Shown here one piece after another: positions 37,221 through 47,541 of a stretch of DNA of 64,000 nucleotides. Below the pieces are notes generated by a model, which did no database searches, was not told where the DNA came from, and saw nothing but the letters and a program-made list of their open reading frames with translations. The first letter of the stretch is position 1. Each line of letters opens with the position of its first letter. The translations under genes were made by a program, and so were the position numbers. Source of the DNA: Trogon surrucura (Eukaryota > Chordata > Aves > Trogoniformes > Trogonidae); the NCBI GenBank assembly GCA_020746105.1, contig CM036621.1:26121501-26185500 (forward strand), given 5' to 3'.

Positions 37221-39085
37221 TACATTTTTTTGTTTTTCTTCCTTACATTGCCCACCATTCAATAACATCTAAGTACAAAAGCTGAAAATGCCAAATTTCA
37301 GTATATTGTGTTCTGAAATGCCTGGTTTATTTAGTCCTGAAGTGTGTTGATAATAGGAGCATAACAGCTTTTTATATGGAGCACATCCAGATTCCAAAGT
37401 CATACAAATAGCAGTTCTTAATGGTTTGAAAGTATTTTCTAAGCGCTTTGGACACTGTTTGAATTCAATAATGTTTGACTTCAATGTAGTATTAAATACA
37501 TTGGTTTTGTGCATGCCCTACACCTGTAGGTATGTGCGTGGTGGTTAAGAAGCTGTGTCCATAAACATTTGTGCTAATAGCTGTTTTGAGAAACAAATGT
37601 TGTTTGAGGGCATTTTGGAAATACTGAGCTAAGTTTCGGAAAGGTTTCAACTTTAGGTGTTTCACTGCAGACCACAGGGGCCTAATTTTTCTGATGTATA
37701 CTGAATATAGATGCTTCCTTTTGAGCTGAATACTAAAAAGGTAGCATACATTGTAATGAAATATTGCTATTACTGTTCATGTTTTATAAAATAAGCCTGA
37801 GGCTGAGCAGACAGAAGCGATGCCACAGTGTTGCTCTGGCATGTATGGGGTAATGTGCACAGGAAACAAACATCGATAACCTCCTGAACTGTGTAGACTG
37901 AATATTCTCCCATCCATGATAGAATATGTCACATATAAACTTAAACGCAGCATTCCATTTCTACGGCAAGGTGGATGCTAAGATTCCCTGGGAAAATAAG
38001 AACTCTGCAATTTAAACTCCCTGCTACATGCAGATCTGATTATGAAGAACGTGAGTTAAAGGAAATGATTCTGAGCAAAGAAACTGGCTCCAGCACAAGG
38101 TTTTAATAAGAACAGTCCCATTTTTAAAATGGAGCATCTGAACAGGCAACTCCTGTCTTTTGTGTCTCGGTGCCACGAGGTATCTGATCTCATCTACAGC
38201 AATACACATAGCAGCAGCAGGAATGTCACGGGATACCTAAATCTAAAAACTGTTATTGAGACCTTATTGTAAAATGCCACACAGATAAAGTGTATCTTTT
38301 TTTTTTTATTTAAACGTGTGTGTATATATACACACATATATAGTCAAAATAGGCATTCTCAAGAATCAACGTCTTGCACAAGTGGCATAACTAAAAGACA
38401 TTATTTATAATGGCTATTTGTTTTAAAATATTTTTTTTTCCTGCAGAATAATTTTTTGCTTAACTCCTTATATTTTATTAAAAGACTAGGGGTGGAGCCC
38501 TAGACCGCTGAATACAGTGGCAAAATATCCTTTCTCTTCTATAGGATCATAATTACACATACATTTTTTTTTTATCAGGTTAAAAAACCCCACCCACCAC
38601 AATCTAAAAAAGTAAAGAAAGGAAACCAGAGGAAATTAACATATTGAATTTTCATAAAAATACATCTGGCTGTTTCAGTATCAGGGCATACATTCTAAGA
38701 AATGGAAAATGCTTCTTTCTGATGGTTTTGAAAATAGTTTTCTGCAGTGTTATTTCAGTTAAAACGTGTGCCTAACATTTTTGGTTTGCTTGAAAACTCT
38801 AATTTTCACACTTCTTTAAATTTTAGCTTAAGTATGCATCTTAGCTGTTATATGGAGAAGAAACATTGCCGTGTTAATTAGAAACACTTAAAGCTTCAAG
38901 TCTGTTCCATTTGGGCATTTTTGTTGTTGGTTTCACCTTAGAAATACTTGAAGAATTACTCAAGTGCGGTGACACTACTGTCCGCACTGTGAGCAAACTT
39001 GTAAATAGATTTTGGTTGTAGAGTGTGACACTTTTGCACAACCCTGTGAAAACATTTCCTCCTTTAACTCAGAAGAGCTTTATTA
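37221..39085. other. AT-rich noncoding DNA
   Basis: I see no gene. It holds a perfect 20-bp palindrome at 38317-38336 inside alternating purine-pyrimidine DNA, and several short A/T runs near 38.3-38.6 kb. Confidence 0.55.
38317..38336. repeat. Perfect 20-bp palindrome of alternating purine/pyrimidine
   Basis: The segment reads TGTGTG, then TATATATA, then CACACA, and is identical to its reverse complement. It continues into CATATATA. Alternating TG/CA with a TA core can extrude a cruciform or adopt Z-form under supercoiling. It is also simply a compound microsatellite. Confidence 0.8.
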
Positions 39086-39090
39086 AAGTT

Positions 39091-39114
39091 TATATATATA
39101 TATATATATATATA
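39091..39114 (+). repeat. (TA)12 microsatellite
   Basis: Twelve uninterrupted TA units, likely length-polymorphic. It lies just to the right of a TTTATT at 39079-39084, which on the minus strand is an AATAAA. Confidence 0.92.
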
Positions 39115-39119
39115 GCACC

Positions 39120-39620
39120 GTTAATTTTCATAGATGCTTCCCTGGGATTTTCTTTCTTGTTGAAAATACTGCAATCACTGAAAATCTTGCTCTAGCTGCT
39201 GCTTGGCCCTTCACGGTGAAATGATGGGGGAGCTTGGCGAGGCTATAAATGAAATTGTTAATGCAGAGGAGCTGGTGCTGGCTGGCTGTGCGGCACCCGG
39301 TGTTCTGCAGCCCCATAAACAACTTGCTAACGAGCGCCAGATAATGGCTGTGGATGCTAAACAATTTCTTTCCCTGCAATTGAGCTGAAATGTTTAATAA
39401 TTATCAAAAAAAAGGGAAGGTCTTTCTAGGGAAAAGCAAATAATATTCCGTTTGATCCGCGCCACCTTTTTTAATAACATTTGATGGCATCACACGGAGG
39501 AGAAAGCAAAATAAATTCAGCAAATGTGAAAATCGATGGAGGAGCTGGGATTTCCTCCGGTGGCTAAAATCAATTAGGTGTTCGGAAGAAGAGAGGTGTT
39601 TTTTTAAAACCAAAAAAGAA
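39120..39620. promoter_or_regulatory. Candidate conserved element beside the CpG island
   Basis: The stretch keeps CpGs and is dense in developmental-type words: GCTATAAATGAAATTGTTAATGC, CCATAAACAAC, CAGATAATGG, GCAATTGAGC and TTTAATAATTATC. Open frames exist on both strands (39203-39388 plus, 39128-39379 minus). Opposed open frames fit strongly constrained noncoding DNA better than one real exon. If a minus-strand exon lies in the island, this could instead be its 3' UTR. Sequence conservation itself is not something I can measure here. Confidence 0.45.
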
Positions 39621-39649
39621 GGGGTGGGGTGGTGGAAGGGGGGAAGAGA

Positions 39650-39960
39650 AGGCTCCCCCCGTGGCCGGGCGGGCGGTGGGTGCGGGCTGTAGGTGTCACT
39701 GCACCCACGGCTTTGGGGGCCGGGGCGGGGGGGCTCGGGGGGCAGCGCCAGCCCGTGGAGCGGTCCCGCGGTGGCGGCTGAGGCGGCTCTCAGATGTTCA
39801 GCATGCAGGGGACATTGTCTGCCGGGCTGTTGGAGGCGCTGGCAGCAGAAGGTGACATCTGGTGACTAATGGGCTCAGATGTGACAGCCCTTCCCACAGT
39901 TCCGCGGGCGGCAGCTGCTCCGCCGCCGCGCAAGATGCAGGAAACGGGCGGGGGGAGAAT
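39650..39960. promoter_or_regulatory. CpG island
   Basis: GC content jumps to roughly 70 percent, and I count about 26 CpGs in 39661-39960, against almost none in flanking DNA. It includes a G4-capable run at 39715-39742 (G5, G4, G7 and G6 blocks). Vertebrate CpG islands mark promoters, or exons and enhancers of developmental genes. No TATA box or known first exon is evident. A strong donor-like site follows on the plus strand at 40323, and a possible coding tail is on the minus strand. Confidence 0.85.
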
Positions 39961-39970
39961 ATCGCTAGGG
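39790..39970 (-). other. Possible terminal coding exon (uncertain)
   Basis: On the minus strand, a long poly-T tract ends in TTTCCCTAG, a splice-acceptor-like context. A frame then stays open and ends in a Ser/Ala/Pro-rich tail: ISHQMSPSAASASNSP followed by ADNVPCMLNI and a stop at 39790-39792. An AATAAA lies downstream on that strand (39079-39084). The last 27 or so codons look protein-like, but I do not recognise the family, and the segment right after the acceptor is GC-rich low complexity. It may be an unrelated open frame inside the island. Confidence 0.22.
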
Positions 39971-40018
39971 AAAAAAAAAAAAAAAAAAAAAGGAGAAAAA
40001 AAAAAAAAAGAAAAAAAA
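39971..40018 (+). repeat. Interrupted poly(A) tract (A21, A15, A8)
   Basis: A21 (39971-39991), GGAG, A15, G, A8. On the minus strand it is a long polypyrimidine tract directly before a CCCTAG. It is probably an unstable homopolymer and a likely assembly-error site. Confidence 0.85.
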
Positions 40019-40019
40019 T

Positions 40020-41100
40020 CAATACCTACTGATTCCAGAGGAAGTGTAACATGGCCCCGGCTGCAGACATTTTCCCAGCCCAGGGCTCCTGATAGACGGG
40101 AAGACGCGCTGTGCCTCCTCCTCCGCTTACCTAAAGCCATCAACTTCTACCCAAATGACTCCACCTTAGGAAACAAAGAGGGACCCTTTGCAGCCCCCGC
40201 TCTTTTTGTCTTATCAGACACAGTCAAACCGCTCTGGTTTCAGTGTAACCTCGGCTCTGCCGTCACCTCCCTGTAACGCTTTCAAAAGTGAAGCAGAGCT
40301 CTCGCTGTTTCCTCAAGGGCAGGTACGTGTGAGGAGAAACTCATCTGTCATTTAAACTCCCTGACACAAAGGCTAAGCCGGAATGCGGTGCCCGCATATT
40401 TCGCGTTTGATCCACTGATCAAATGTGATTTGTCAAATTCTTCGAAATGGCAGGCGGAAACCGCAGGAAGAGCTCAGTGCTGCAGATGGTGGTAAAAACT
40501 CTGTTATTAGCAGATGACAGCGCAAACCACGGAGTGGAAAGCGCGGATACATTCATGGCTGGAAGTTCGTGTTCGCAGCAGAAAAACGATTTTAAGAGCG
40601 GCTTTCGGGTGTGTGCAGGGGAGGGAAAGGGGAAGGGAGCTGGCAGGCGGCACAGGATTCATTGCTCAGTTCTCGTGCTCTTCCACTACAAGTAAATCAG
40701 CGCCTTTGGTGTTGGGGGAGTCGCTGAACAGAGCTGATGGGAGAAAGGAAAAGCAAGGACCCGACGAGAGAGATACATTTTGCTGTGCGGGCACGGAGAA
40801 TCACATGATTTTGCATCCCCTAAGCCTCTAGTGTGACAGAGGGAGGGAGGATAGTCGCATGCATCAGCCTCATAAAATCTGCACAAGCACCGTTCTTAAA
40901 TTCAGCCATCGACTGCTCCCAGACCTCACGCAGAGAATTACAACGAAATTCTATTTGCAGACTGACATCCCTAATACTGCTGTGTCCTTATGTTTACGTC
41001 GGTTAACTGTCAGCTCTTTTAAAGTGCACTGTACCACAGCCGCTGCTGTGGCAAAGCAAACCTTCAGAGTAGCTGCTTTGGGGGAGATATTTGAGAGAAA
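40020..41100. promoter_or_regulatory. CpG-retaining shore of the island
   Basis: GC and CpG stay above the window's background to about 41.1 kb. It holds a strong plus-strand splice-donor match (CAG|GTACGT, GT at 40323-40324), two adjacent dyads at 40383-40423, and a G-run cluster at 40618-40636 (G4, G3, G4, G3) able to form a quadruplex. Frames of up to 142 codons exist (40859-41287 plus), but frames in other phases overlap them and no domain is visible. The simplest reading is a regulatory region or a non-coding first exon and intron start. Confidence 0.45.
40383..40423. promoter_or_regulatory. Two adjacent dyads, the second TCF/LEF-like
   Basis: ATGCGG-TGC-CCGCAT (40383-40397) is followed after 8 bases by TTTGATC-CACT-GATCAAA (40406-40423). 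The second dyad contains two inverted GATCAAA words, close to the TCF/LEF core, although the final G is lacking. Their placement in CpG-rich DNA suggests paired protein-binding sites. Binding is not shown. Confidence 0.35.
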
Positions 41101-41117
41101 CATAAACAGAAAAAGCT

Positions 41118-41134
41118 GGGGGGGGGGGGGGGGG
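41118..41134 (+). repeat. Poly(G)17 tract
   Basis: Seventeen consecutive G residues, which is rare in vertebrate DNA. It can form stacked G-quadruplex structures and is hard to sequence, so the true length may differ. Confidence 0.85.
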
Positions 41135-41139
41135 AAAGA

Positions 41140-44100
41140 AAGGAAAGAAAATCTACTTGTGTACCTACACACTGTGAGACTAAAACCAGAGATCATTCAA
41201 CCCTTGTTTTCAGTGCATTTCTTGGTTTTAGCCTTGGCTGATAAAATATTTAACAGCCATCTTAGCACTCAGCATAGCAATAACTGAAAAACATCCAAGC
41301 TTTCAGACCCCACTGAGACAGAATTCCAGCGACATGAAGTTTTCTTTTCCCCTTCCCATATGATATGCTGTCTAGCCTAGCTCCAGGTTTAGTGTGAATT
41401 TAGGGGAAAAAAACCTCAAAACCCATTACAGCATGCCCCGTTACTGAAACATATGCATGGTTTTCTGGAAATTACAAACTGAAGGATGCCACTGGCACTG
41501 CTACAGTTATTGGTCAGGTTACTGTACATTGCCCTTTTAAAAAAAAAAAAAACAAATAAGACAAAGGTTAGTTAATTTGTATTCCTGATTAGGATGGAAG
41601 TGCCTGACTAGGATGATATTGCTTTTTTTCCACATGGACATAAAGCAAAATGCCATCTCTGCTCCCAGAACTGTGCCTTTTAGATAAAAATAATAATAAT
41701 AATAAAAAGGCTGATGAAACAAATCAGCATGGGAACTCTGGCAAACAGATCTAAGTACCGTGTAGAAGATTCCTACTGCTATTCATTGGTCTCAAGTAAG
41801 GAACTGAATAAGGAATAGCCTGTGTATTACTATTATTAATTGTAAGATCACTGAAATTTTTTTTTTCCAGGTAGGAAGTTGGGAAAATAACAATTAAAAA
41901 TCACTTTTAACATCACCTTTCCTTGTGGCGTTTCACACAGAAATGTAGTATGCGAATTGCTAACCTATGATATAGTGATGGGAGTTGGGTGGGTTTTACT
42001 ATTTTTTTTCTTTTGGAATTGCTAGATACTGGTAACTCCTGATTGAGCAGTGTCATGTCAACTGTTTTGGATGATTGTCACTCACAGGCTTTTTGTAAGA
42101 GGGAGCAGTTCTTGAGATTTTTTTTATTAGAGCTGTCATGGATTTTGGTGGGTTTTTTTTCCTATGTGCCAGCTGCCAGAATCAGGAAATTGCACCATCC
42201 ATTCAGCATCTATTACTAAATAAGTAAACAAGCTTATCCATTTCTGATGGAAAACTTGTGATTTGGTGAGGCTCAGAAACTTCTGATTAAATACTAAGGT
42301 TTCAAAGCTTATTGTTTGAAAATGATGTATCTTTACAAATTTGGCACATCTGGGTTCCCAGACTAAACAGATAGATCCCTGTTGTTTTCAGTAAGGGCAG
42401 AAACAAGTTTTGTGCTTCTTTCTAAGATTACCTAGATGCTGTTGCACATTGCATATAGTGAGCACAGGCTTTGACTTTTCAGAGTGAGTTTTCTCATGCC
42501 AGGTTATCTGTATTGAGGTGGTTGCTTCCCCCGCTGCCCCCCTTTTTAATTCTAAATTCTAGCTTTTACTCAAAATGGCATTAAACCAGTTCTTAACTCT
42601 GGTTTCACTAAATCTTTAGCACTTGCATGCTCTGGAACAGGGGCCTGAAATACAGGGAATAGATTGTTGAAGACCACTGACTGAAAGAACAGATGAACGT
42701 ATAGGGAGAGGGGAAGGGAGAAGTATTGAAAAACGGCAATGTGAGATGTAGGATGGAAAGTGTGAAGCAGTAACTGTTAGAGAAACCCTTTAGGAAAAGG
42801 AGCACAGACGTGGACTGATGGAATAGTACAAGCCAGGCTTTTTATGGTATGATATTCCTTAGGTAGTGACTTTAGGTGTCTCGGAGGGAGTTCCAGTATA
42901 AATCTGGCATTTTAAAGATTTTTGAATTAGCTAGAAGTATTTTCTTCTGACTTCCAAAAGGCATTTTATTGCTGTTATTTGCTGGAATAGTTCTTCCTGA
43001 TTATTATTTTTTTAAATAAATTCCTAACATTTGAATGATGATGAAACTTTTCTTATTAAAACTAATAAACTAAGCCCTAAAACTATTTTATATGTATATC
43101 AGTTACTTGGGTTTTAACACTAAATGAAGTAGTGTCACAACCGAATTCCTTTCAGTATGACTGATAGAAGGGGAACATAATGTAGTTGCTCAGCTTCCCA
43201 AGGGCTATTTTTCCATCGGTAATGAGGTGACAGGTTTTGTCAATTTTGATTCTCTGAATGAAGTTGCAAGGAACTTATTTTAACAGAATGTTTAAAGTTA
43301 TGTTTTGTCCAAAAAAATAAAGAGGTTCTCTAGAAAAGTGATTTTCTCCAGATAGTTGGGAAAACACAACAGATCTGTACGTGTATTGGTATTTGCCTTT
43401 CAGGAACTCTGTAGAGCCTGGATAGGAGTCTTTGTAAAATTTTCCAGAAGGGTTGTTGCAGTATATTATAGTTCTCAGAGCTTCATGCTCTGACTAATTG
43501 TCTGTATGTGTGTGTTTACTAGGGCATTGCCTGGCTGGCCTTGTTGCTGTCAATTTTGAAGCTGTTATTCCTAGCTGTAAGATCTGGGAAATGGATTGAT
43601 CAGCCTCATGCTGTGTCTGCAGGTGCTGATGCTTGGGTTTTCAGCTAATTTTTCAAGTAATCAAGGACTAAGGCATAGCGGTTGTGGCCACGGAAGCCAG
43701 GGGAGGAGGTGTTTTAGGGCACACTTGTACCTTTGGTATCCAACATTAACAGCCAGAGAGAGAGGGAAGAGAACATAGTCCTTCTCACATGAAGCAACTG
43801 CGCTTCCCATGCAAGGCTAAAAAACTTGCTAAGGGGAGCTAAGCTACTCTGAGCTGAGATTTTTCATTGAAGGGCCTGGTAGGGTGATGAAATAGGCTGA
43901 AACGATTAGGAATCAAGAAGCATTTGCACTGTTTCCTTTTTGAACCTGGATCTGTGGTGTGTGCTCGGGCACATAAAAAGAACGGCTCTCGGTGCTCAGC
44001 GTTCAGTCACATGCTGCAGTACCCTCTCCATGTCTGTAATGCTGATAACTTAAACTACTAAACATGAAGGAAGGGTAAAAATTTGATTTGATTCTTATTA

Positions 44101-44980
44101 GTTTTCTAGTAGTAGAGACTTTGCTAAAGGTATTGCTGTTAGTAGCACCAGCTGTTGCGTTTGCTAGTAGGGAGGGAGTGGCAGGGATAGAGCGGAGGCA
44201 GAGCTACTCTTTCTCTTCAGCAAGCAACTCAGTTTGAGACTCACCTCAAATTACTGCAAGGGAAACTGAAACTTTGTGCTGTTTTGAGAATTCATTGTGA
44301 GACTGGGAGCTTATATTGACTGAATAAACATATACTTTTTTATGAAGACGACTTGCAGAAGTTCCCATTGCTTCCTGGGTTGTGTTTGCTGAGATTATGT
44401 AGTCAGGTGGTGCTTTGAGCTCTCCCACTAAGCTGTGCTCTTCCCTGTGAAAGAAAGCATTTTCTATACTAAGGGCTATGTTACAATGGGATGAAGGCAA
44501 ATTTCTTTTAGCCCATTTTATTTTCCTTCTTTCTGAAAAGTATCACCCTCCTTTACAAAGCCTCTCCACCATGTCTGCTATTGTTACTATAGATGTATGT
44601 ATGTGAACATAGAAAGTCTGAAGTTTGATACCCTCATGCTGGAAATGACTTGTAGTACGTGTTTGCTCTGAGAGGTACTCTGCAGTTTCCTAACTGAAAT
44701 CTTGTTTTTAATTTTTTGTGTAAAGATGGTTAAAAGCTATTACAACGAACAATTTAATTTGTTGTCAGAAACGTTTAGATTATTCTGCAGTTATGAATGC
44801 TGCCCTATGTTTTGCTAGGCAAATGAATGTGGTTAGTAACATTACAGCGATAAAGCATTTTACTATTTACCAAAAAACATTTAGCTCTGGTGTCCCTGGG
44901 GATTTATTTGGAATATCTGTATTTTCACAGCTGCAAAATACAGGTGGCATGGGCTGTTGTTGAATGAGTGTAACATGTTT
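41140..44980. other. Noncoding DNA
   Basis: I see no gene. It contains (AAT)5 at 41689-41703 and T-rich runs. No CR1 or LTR is visible. Confidence 0.55.
41689..41703 (+). repeat. (AAT)5 microsatellite
   Basis: Five AAT units flanked by A-runs. Confidence 0.85.
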
Positions 44981-44984
44981 TTCA

Positions 44985-45195
44985 AAGGCAGAAAAATGAA
45001 GTCAACAGTCGCACGACTAATTGACAATCATTAGTGAGTTGATCTTTTGCACCAATTGTTGGTTTAAGGCTTGAAAAATCTATCATTATCCCTGACAGCA
45101 AAAATTAGCCGGGTGAGATTCCAGCTCTCAGTTGACTAATTAACTTCTCTAATGCTGATAGACTTCCACTAGGTACACCTAGGAAATATAGCCAT
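44985..45195. promoter_or_regulatory. Candidate conserved noncoding element
   Basis: Dense homeodomain cores occur with retained CpGs: GTCGCACGACTAATTGACAATCATTAG, ACCAATTGTTGG, TCATTATCC, AGCCGGG and TTGACTAATTAAC. There is no coding frame across it. It has the look of a developmental enhancer, judged only on composition and motif density. Confidence 0.35.
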
Positions 45196-45199
45196 GGTA

Positions 45200-46414
45200 A
45201 GAATCCTCAGATACTGGTTCGTTTGAAGGTAGTGTCTCCTGGGAACTACAGAGTCAGGAGACAGACGAGCAGTCTGTCAGCATGGAAGGTGTTAAGTAAA
45301 GAAAGCACTCTTGTGGTTGATTAGAGGACCTCCTAAGGTCATCCCTAAGCTCAAATATCTTATCAAAATTTTAAAAAAATTACTTCTAGATTAGGGAGCT
45401 AGCAAGCACTATCTTAAAAGTTATATGTAGCATTGTAGATGCTTCTGATTTGTTTTTTTTCTTGGACCTGCTAAGTTCATGGCACTAGTGGAACAAAATC
45501 TTTAAAAAAAGAACCACTGCAAACCTGTTCACCTATTTCTCCAATAGGTGAGAGTGGATTTGTAATTTTATTCTATTTGACTCATTTTGAAAATTATATT
45601 CCAATTCTTTAACAGCAAAGTTCTTAATGAAAAGATACTACAATTAATAGTCAATTTAAGGTAATAAAGATAGAAATACTAAAAACGAATTTCCAAGAGA
45701 CAATGTGACTATTCCCGTGTTTCTTTAAATCAGTGTGACCGATTGACTGGTATTTCATAGCAAGAATGTAAAGGTCTTTCAGGCAAAAACTGACATTTAC
45801 TGTCTTGACTGAGGACGATCCAGCACAAATGGCATCTTAATAATGGTAAATAGCAAAATGTTAGATGAAAGGCACTGTATGACACGCAATATGAAGATAT
45901 GAGGCATGTCCATTTTATTTCTTAATTTTTTTTACTTCATCAAGTTGATAGTTTACTAAGCTGAAACTGAATCAATGTGTATTTTTTAATATTATCAAGT
46001 TATATGGCTTTATATGCTGCATCCTGATTTCTTTCCTATAATTTGGGCACTCACACAGCTTTGTATTCTAATCTGATATTATCACAAACTTCCTCTGACA
46101 ACCTAATGACTTACTGCCATTAGTTTTATCTTTAATTTGATCACATCTGGATGTTCCATAGGGGTGTGAAATTAATAATGTGTAAGTTCTTGATTACTTT
46201 TTGGCATAGCACTTTCACATTCCTTATCATCCTCTCACATCCATTTCCCCATCCAACCCTGGGCAGGGCAGGGTGAGACTGGTCACCCTGTTTGAATTCC
46301 AAAATATTTAAACCTTTATCACCTTTGAGCGTACATATAAGTTTTTCATAAGTATGAAATAGGCATGTGTGCGCACTTACAGTTAACCACGTGGTTAAGT
46401 GCTTTTCTGAGTTG
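45200..46414. other. Noncoding DNA
   Basis: I see no gene. A small hairpin lies at 45529-45551 (TCACCTATT and AATAGGTGA arms, 5-nt loop). Confidence 0.55.
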
Positions 46415-46592
46415 AAGAGTTGAAAGAATCTGCCCAGGGAGGTTGTGGAATCTCCTTCTCTTGAGACATTCAAAACCCGCCTGGACGCGTTCCTGTGCGC
46501 TCTACTGTAGGTGATCCTGCTCTGGCAGGGGGGTTGGACTAGATGATCTTTAAGATCCCTTCCAACCTTTAACATTCTGTGATTCTGTGAAT
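46415..46592 (+). mobile_element. CR1 LINE, 3' fragment
   Basis: Contains CTGCCCAGGGAGGTTGTGG, 'acccgcctggacgcgttcctg', 'gtaggtgatcctgctctggcagg' and GGTTGGACTAGATGATC, and ends ATTCTGTGATTCTGTGAAT. It is about 178 bp, 5'-truncated, and of the same subfamily type as the copy at 55.6 kb. Confidence 0.93.
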
Positions 46593-47510
46593 CTGTTCTT
46601 CATGCAATCTGAATTGTTCCTCAGTTTACAAATCCTGAGTTTGTAAATGCTTCATCTGTTACTAATGAATAATTGTCGTCCTTTGTCTCAGAATGGCATA
46701 AAAATGTTCTTGGTCCACTCAGGTTTTTTTCAGCTTGGTGATTTGTCCATGTGTTTCATGTATCTGCAAAAATCCTTCCTGCATAATTGTGTTTTGCCTG
46801 CAATTGATTCTCTCACTGAGTCTGCCCTGTATTGGAGTATTTGAGTAGCTGATTTATTTAATGTGGATGCTTCTTTTCTAAGCTGTGGGTAAGAACAAAG
46901 TCTTGTGTTGAATCCTACTTTAGTGATTTAGCTGAAACCAGGATCAGGCTCTCAGCGGTTAGATATACATTTAATTTGCTACATGATCACCATCAGTAAG
47001 TCACGTACTCCAACACTGGTCACATATCAAAGGTTTCTTAGAGAAACAAAATGTGCCACATGAGAATTCATCCCTTAGCAAACTGCAGATGCTACACTGC
47101 ATCTTGCCTCAGTACCAGCGTTTTCTGCATTCCAGCCTCGAGTATGTCACTGACTCACTAGGTTGTGTTTTATAAACATACCTGAAATGTCTCTGGGAAA
47201 ATCTTACGGTCTGTCCATTTTCTCATGTGTAAAACAAGATTTAAGCTGTTTACTTAAGTAAGAAAGTTACTTAATACCTTGCAAAATTCTGAACTGTACT
47301 TTACATACTATTATTTAACTGAAATGTATGAAGAAGCACAGTGTGCCTTTTAATAGTTACTCATGCAGTACCAATCAGTTCCTCTCTAGTCTTCCCTCCC
47401 ACCCCAGTTAATTAATTTCATTCTCTGTGTGCAGTGTTAAAATTACCTAATTACCTGTAAACAAAAGGAAACGTTTCTGGTTTTTTTAACAGCAGAGTTT
47501 AATTTTTACT

Positions 47511-47541
47511 AATCTTATTAAATAATAATATTAATAAGATT
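47511..47541. repeat. AT-rich hairpin, 11-bp arms, 9-nt loop
   Basis: AATCTTATTAA at 47511-47521 pairs exactly with TTAATAAGATT at 47531-47541 around an ATA-repeat loop. It may be a chance AT-rich palindrome. Confidence 0.6.

Noticed and set aside
39869-40276. 135-codon plus-strand frame across the CpG island
   Set aside because: It reads through the poly(A) tract as a lysine run, so it is not credible as a protein.
46141-46575. 144-codon minus-strand open frame
   Set aside because: Part of it is the antisense of the CR1 copy at 46415-46592, and the remainder has no recognisable protein.
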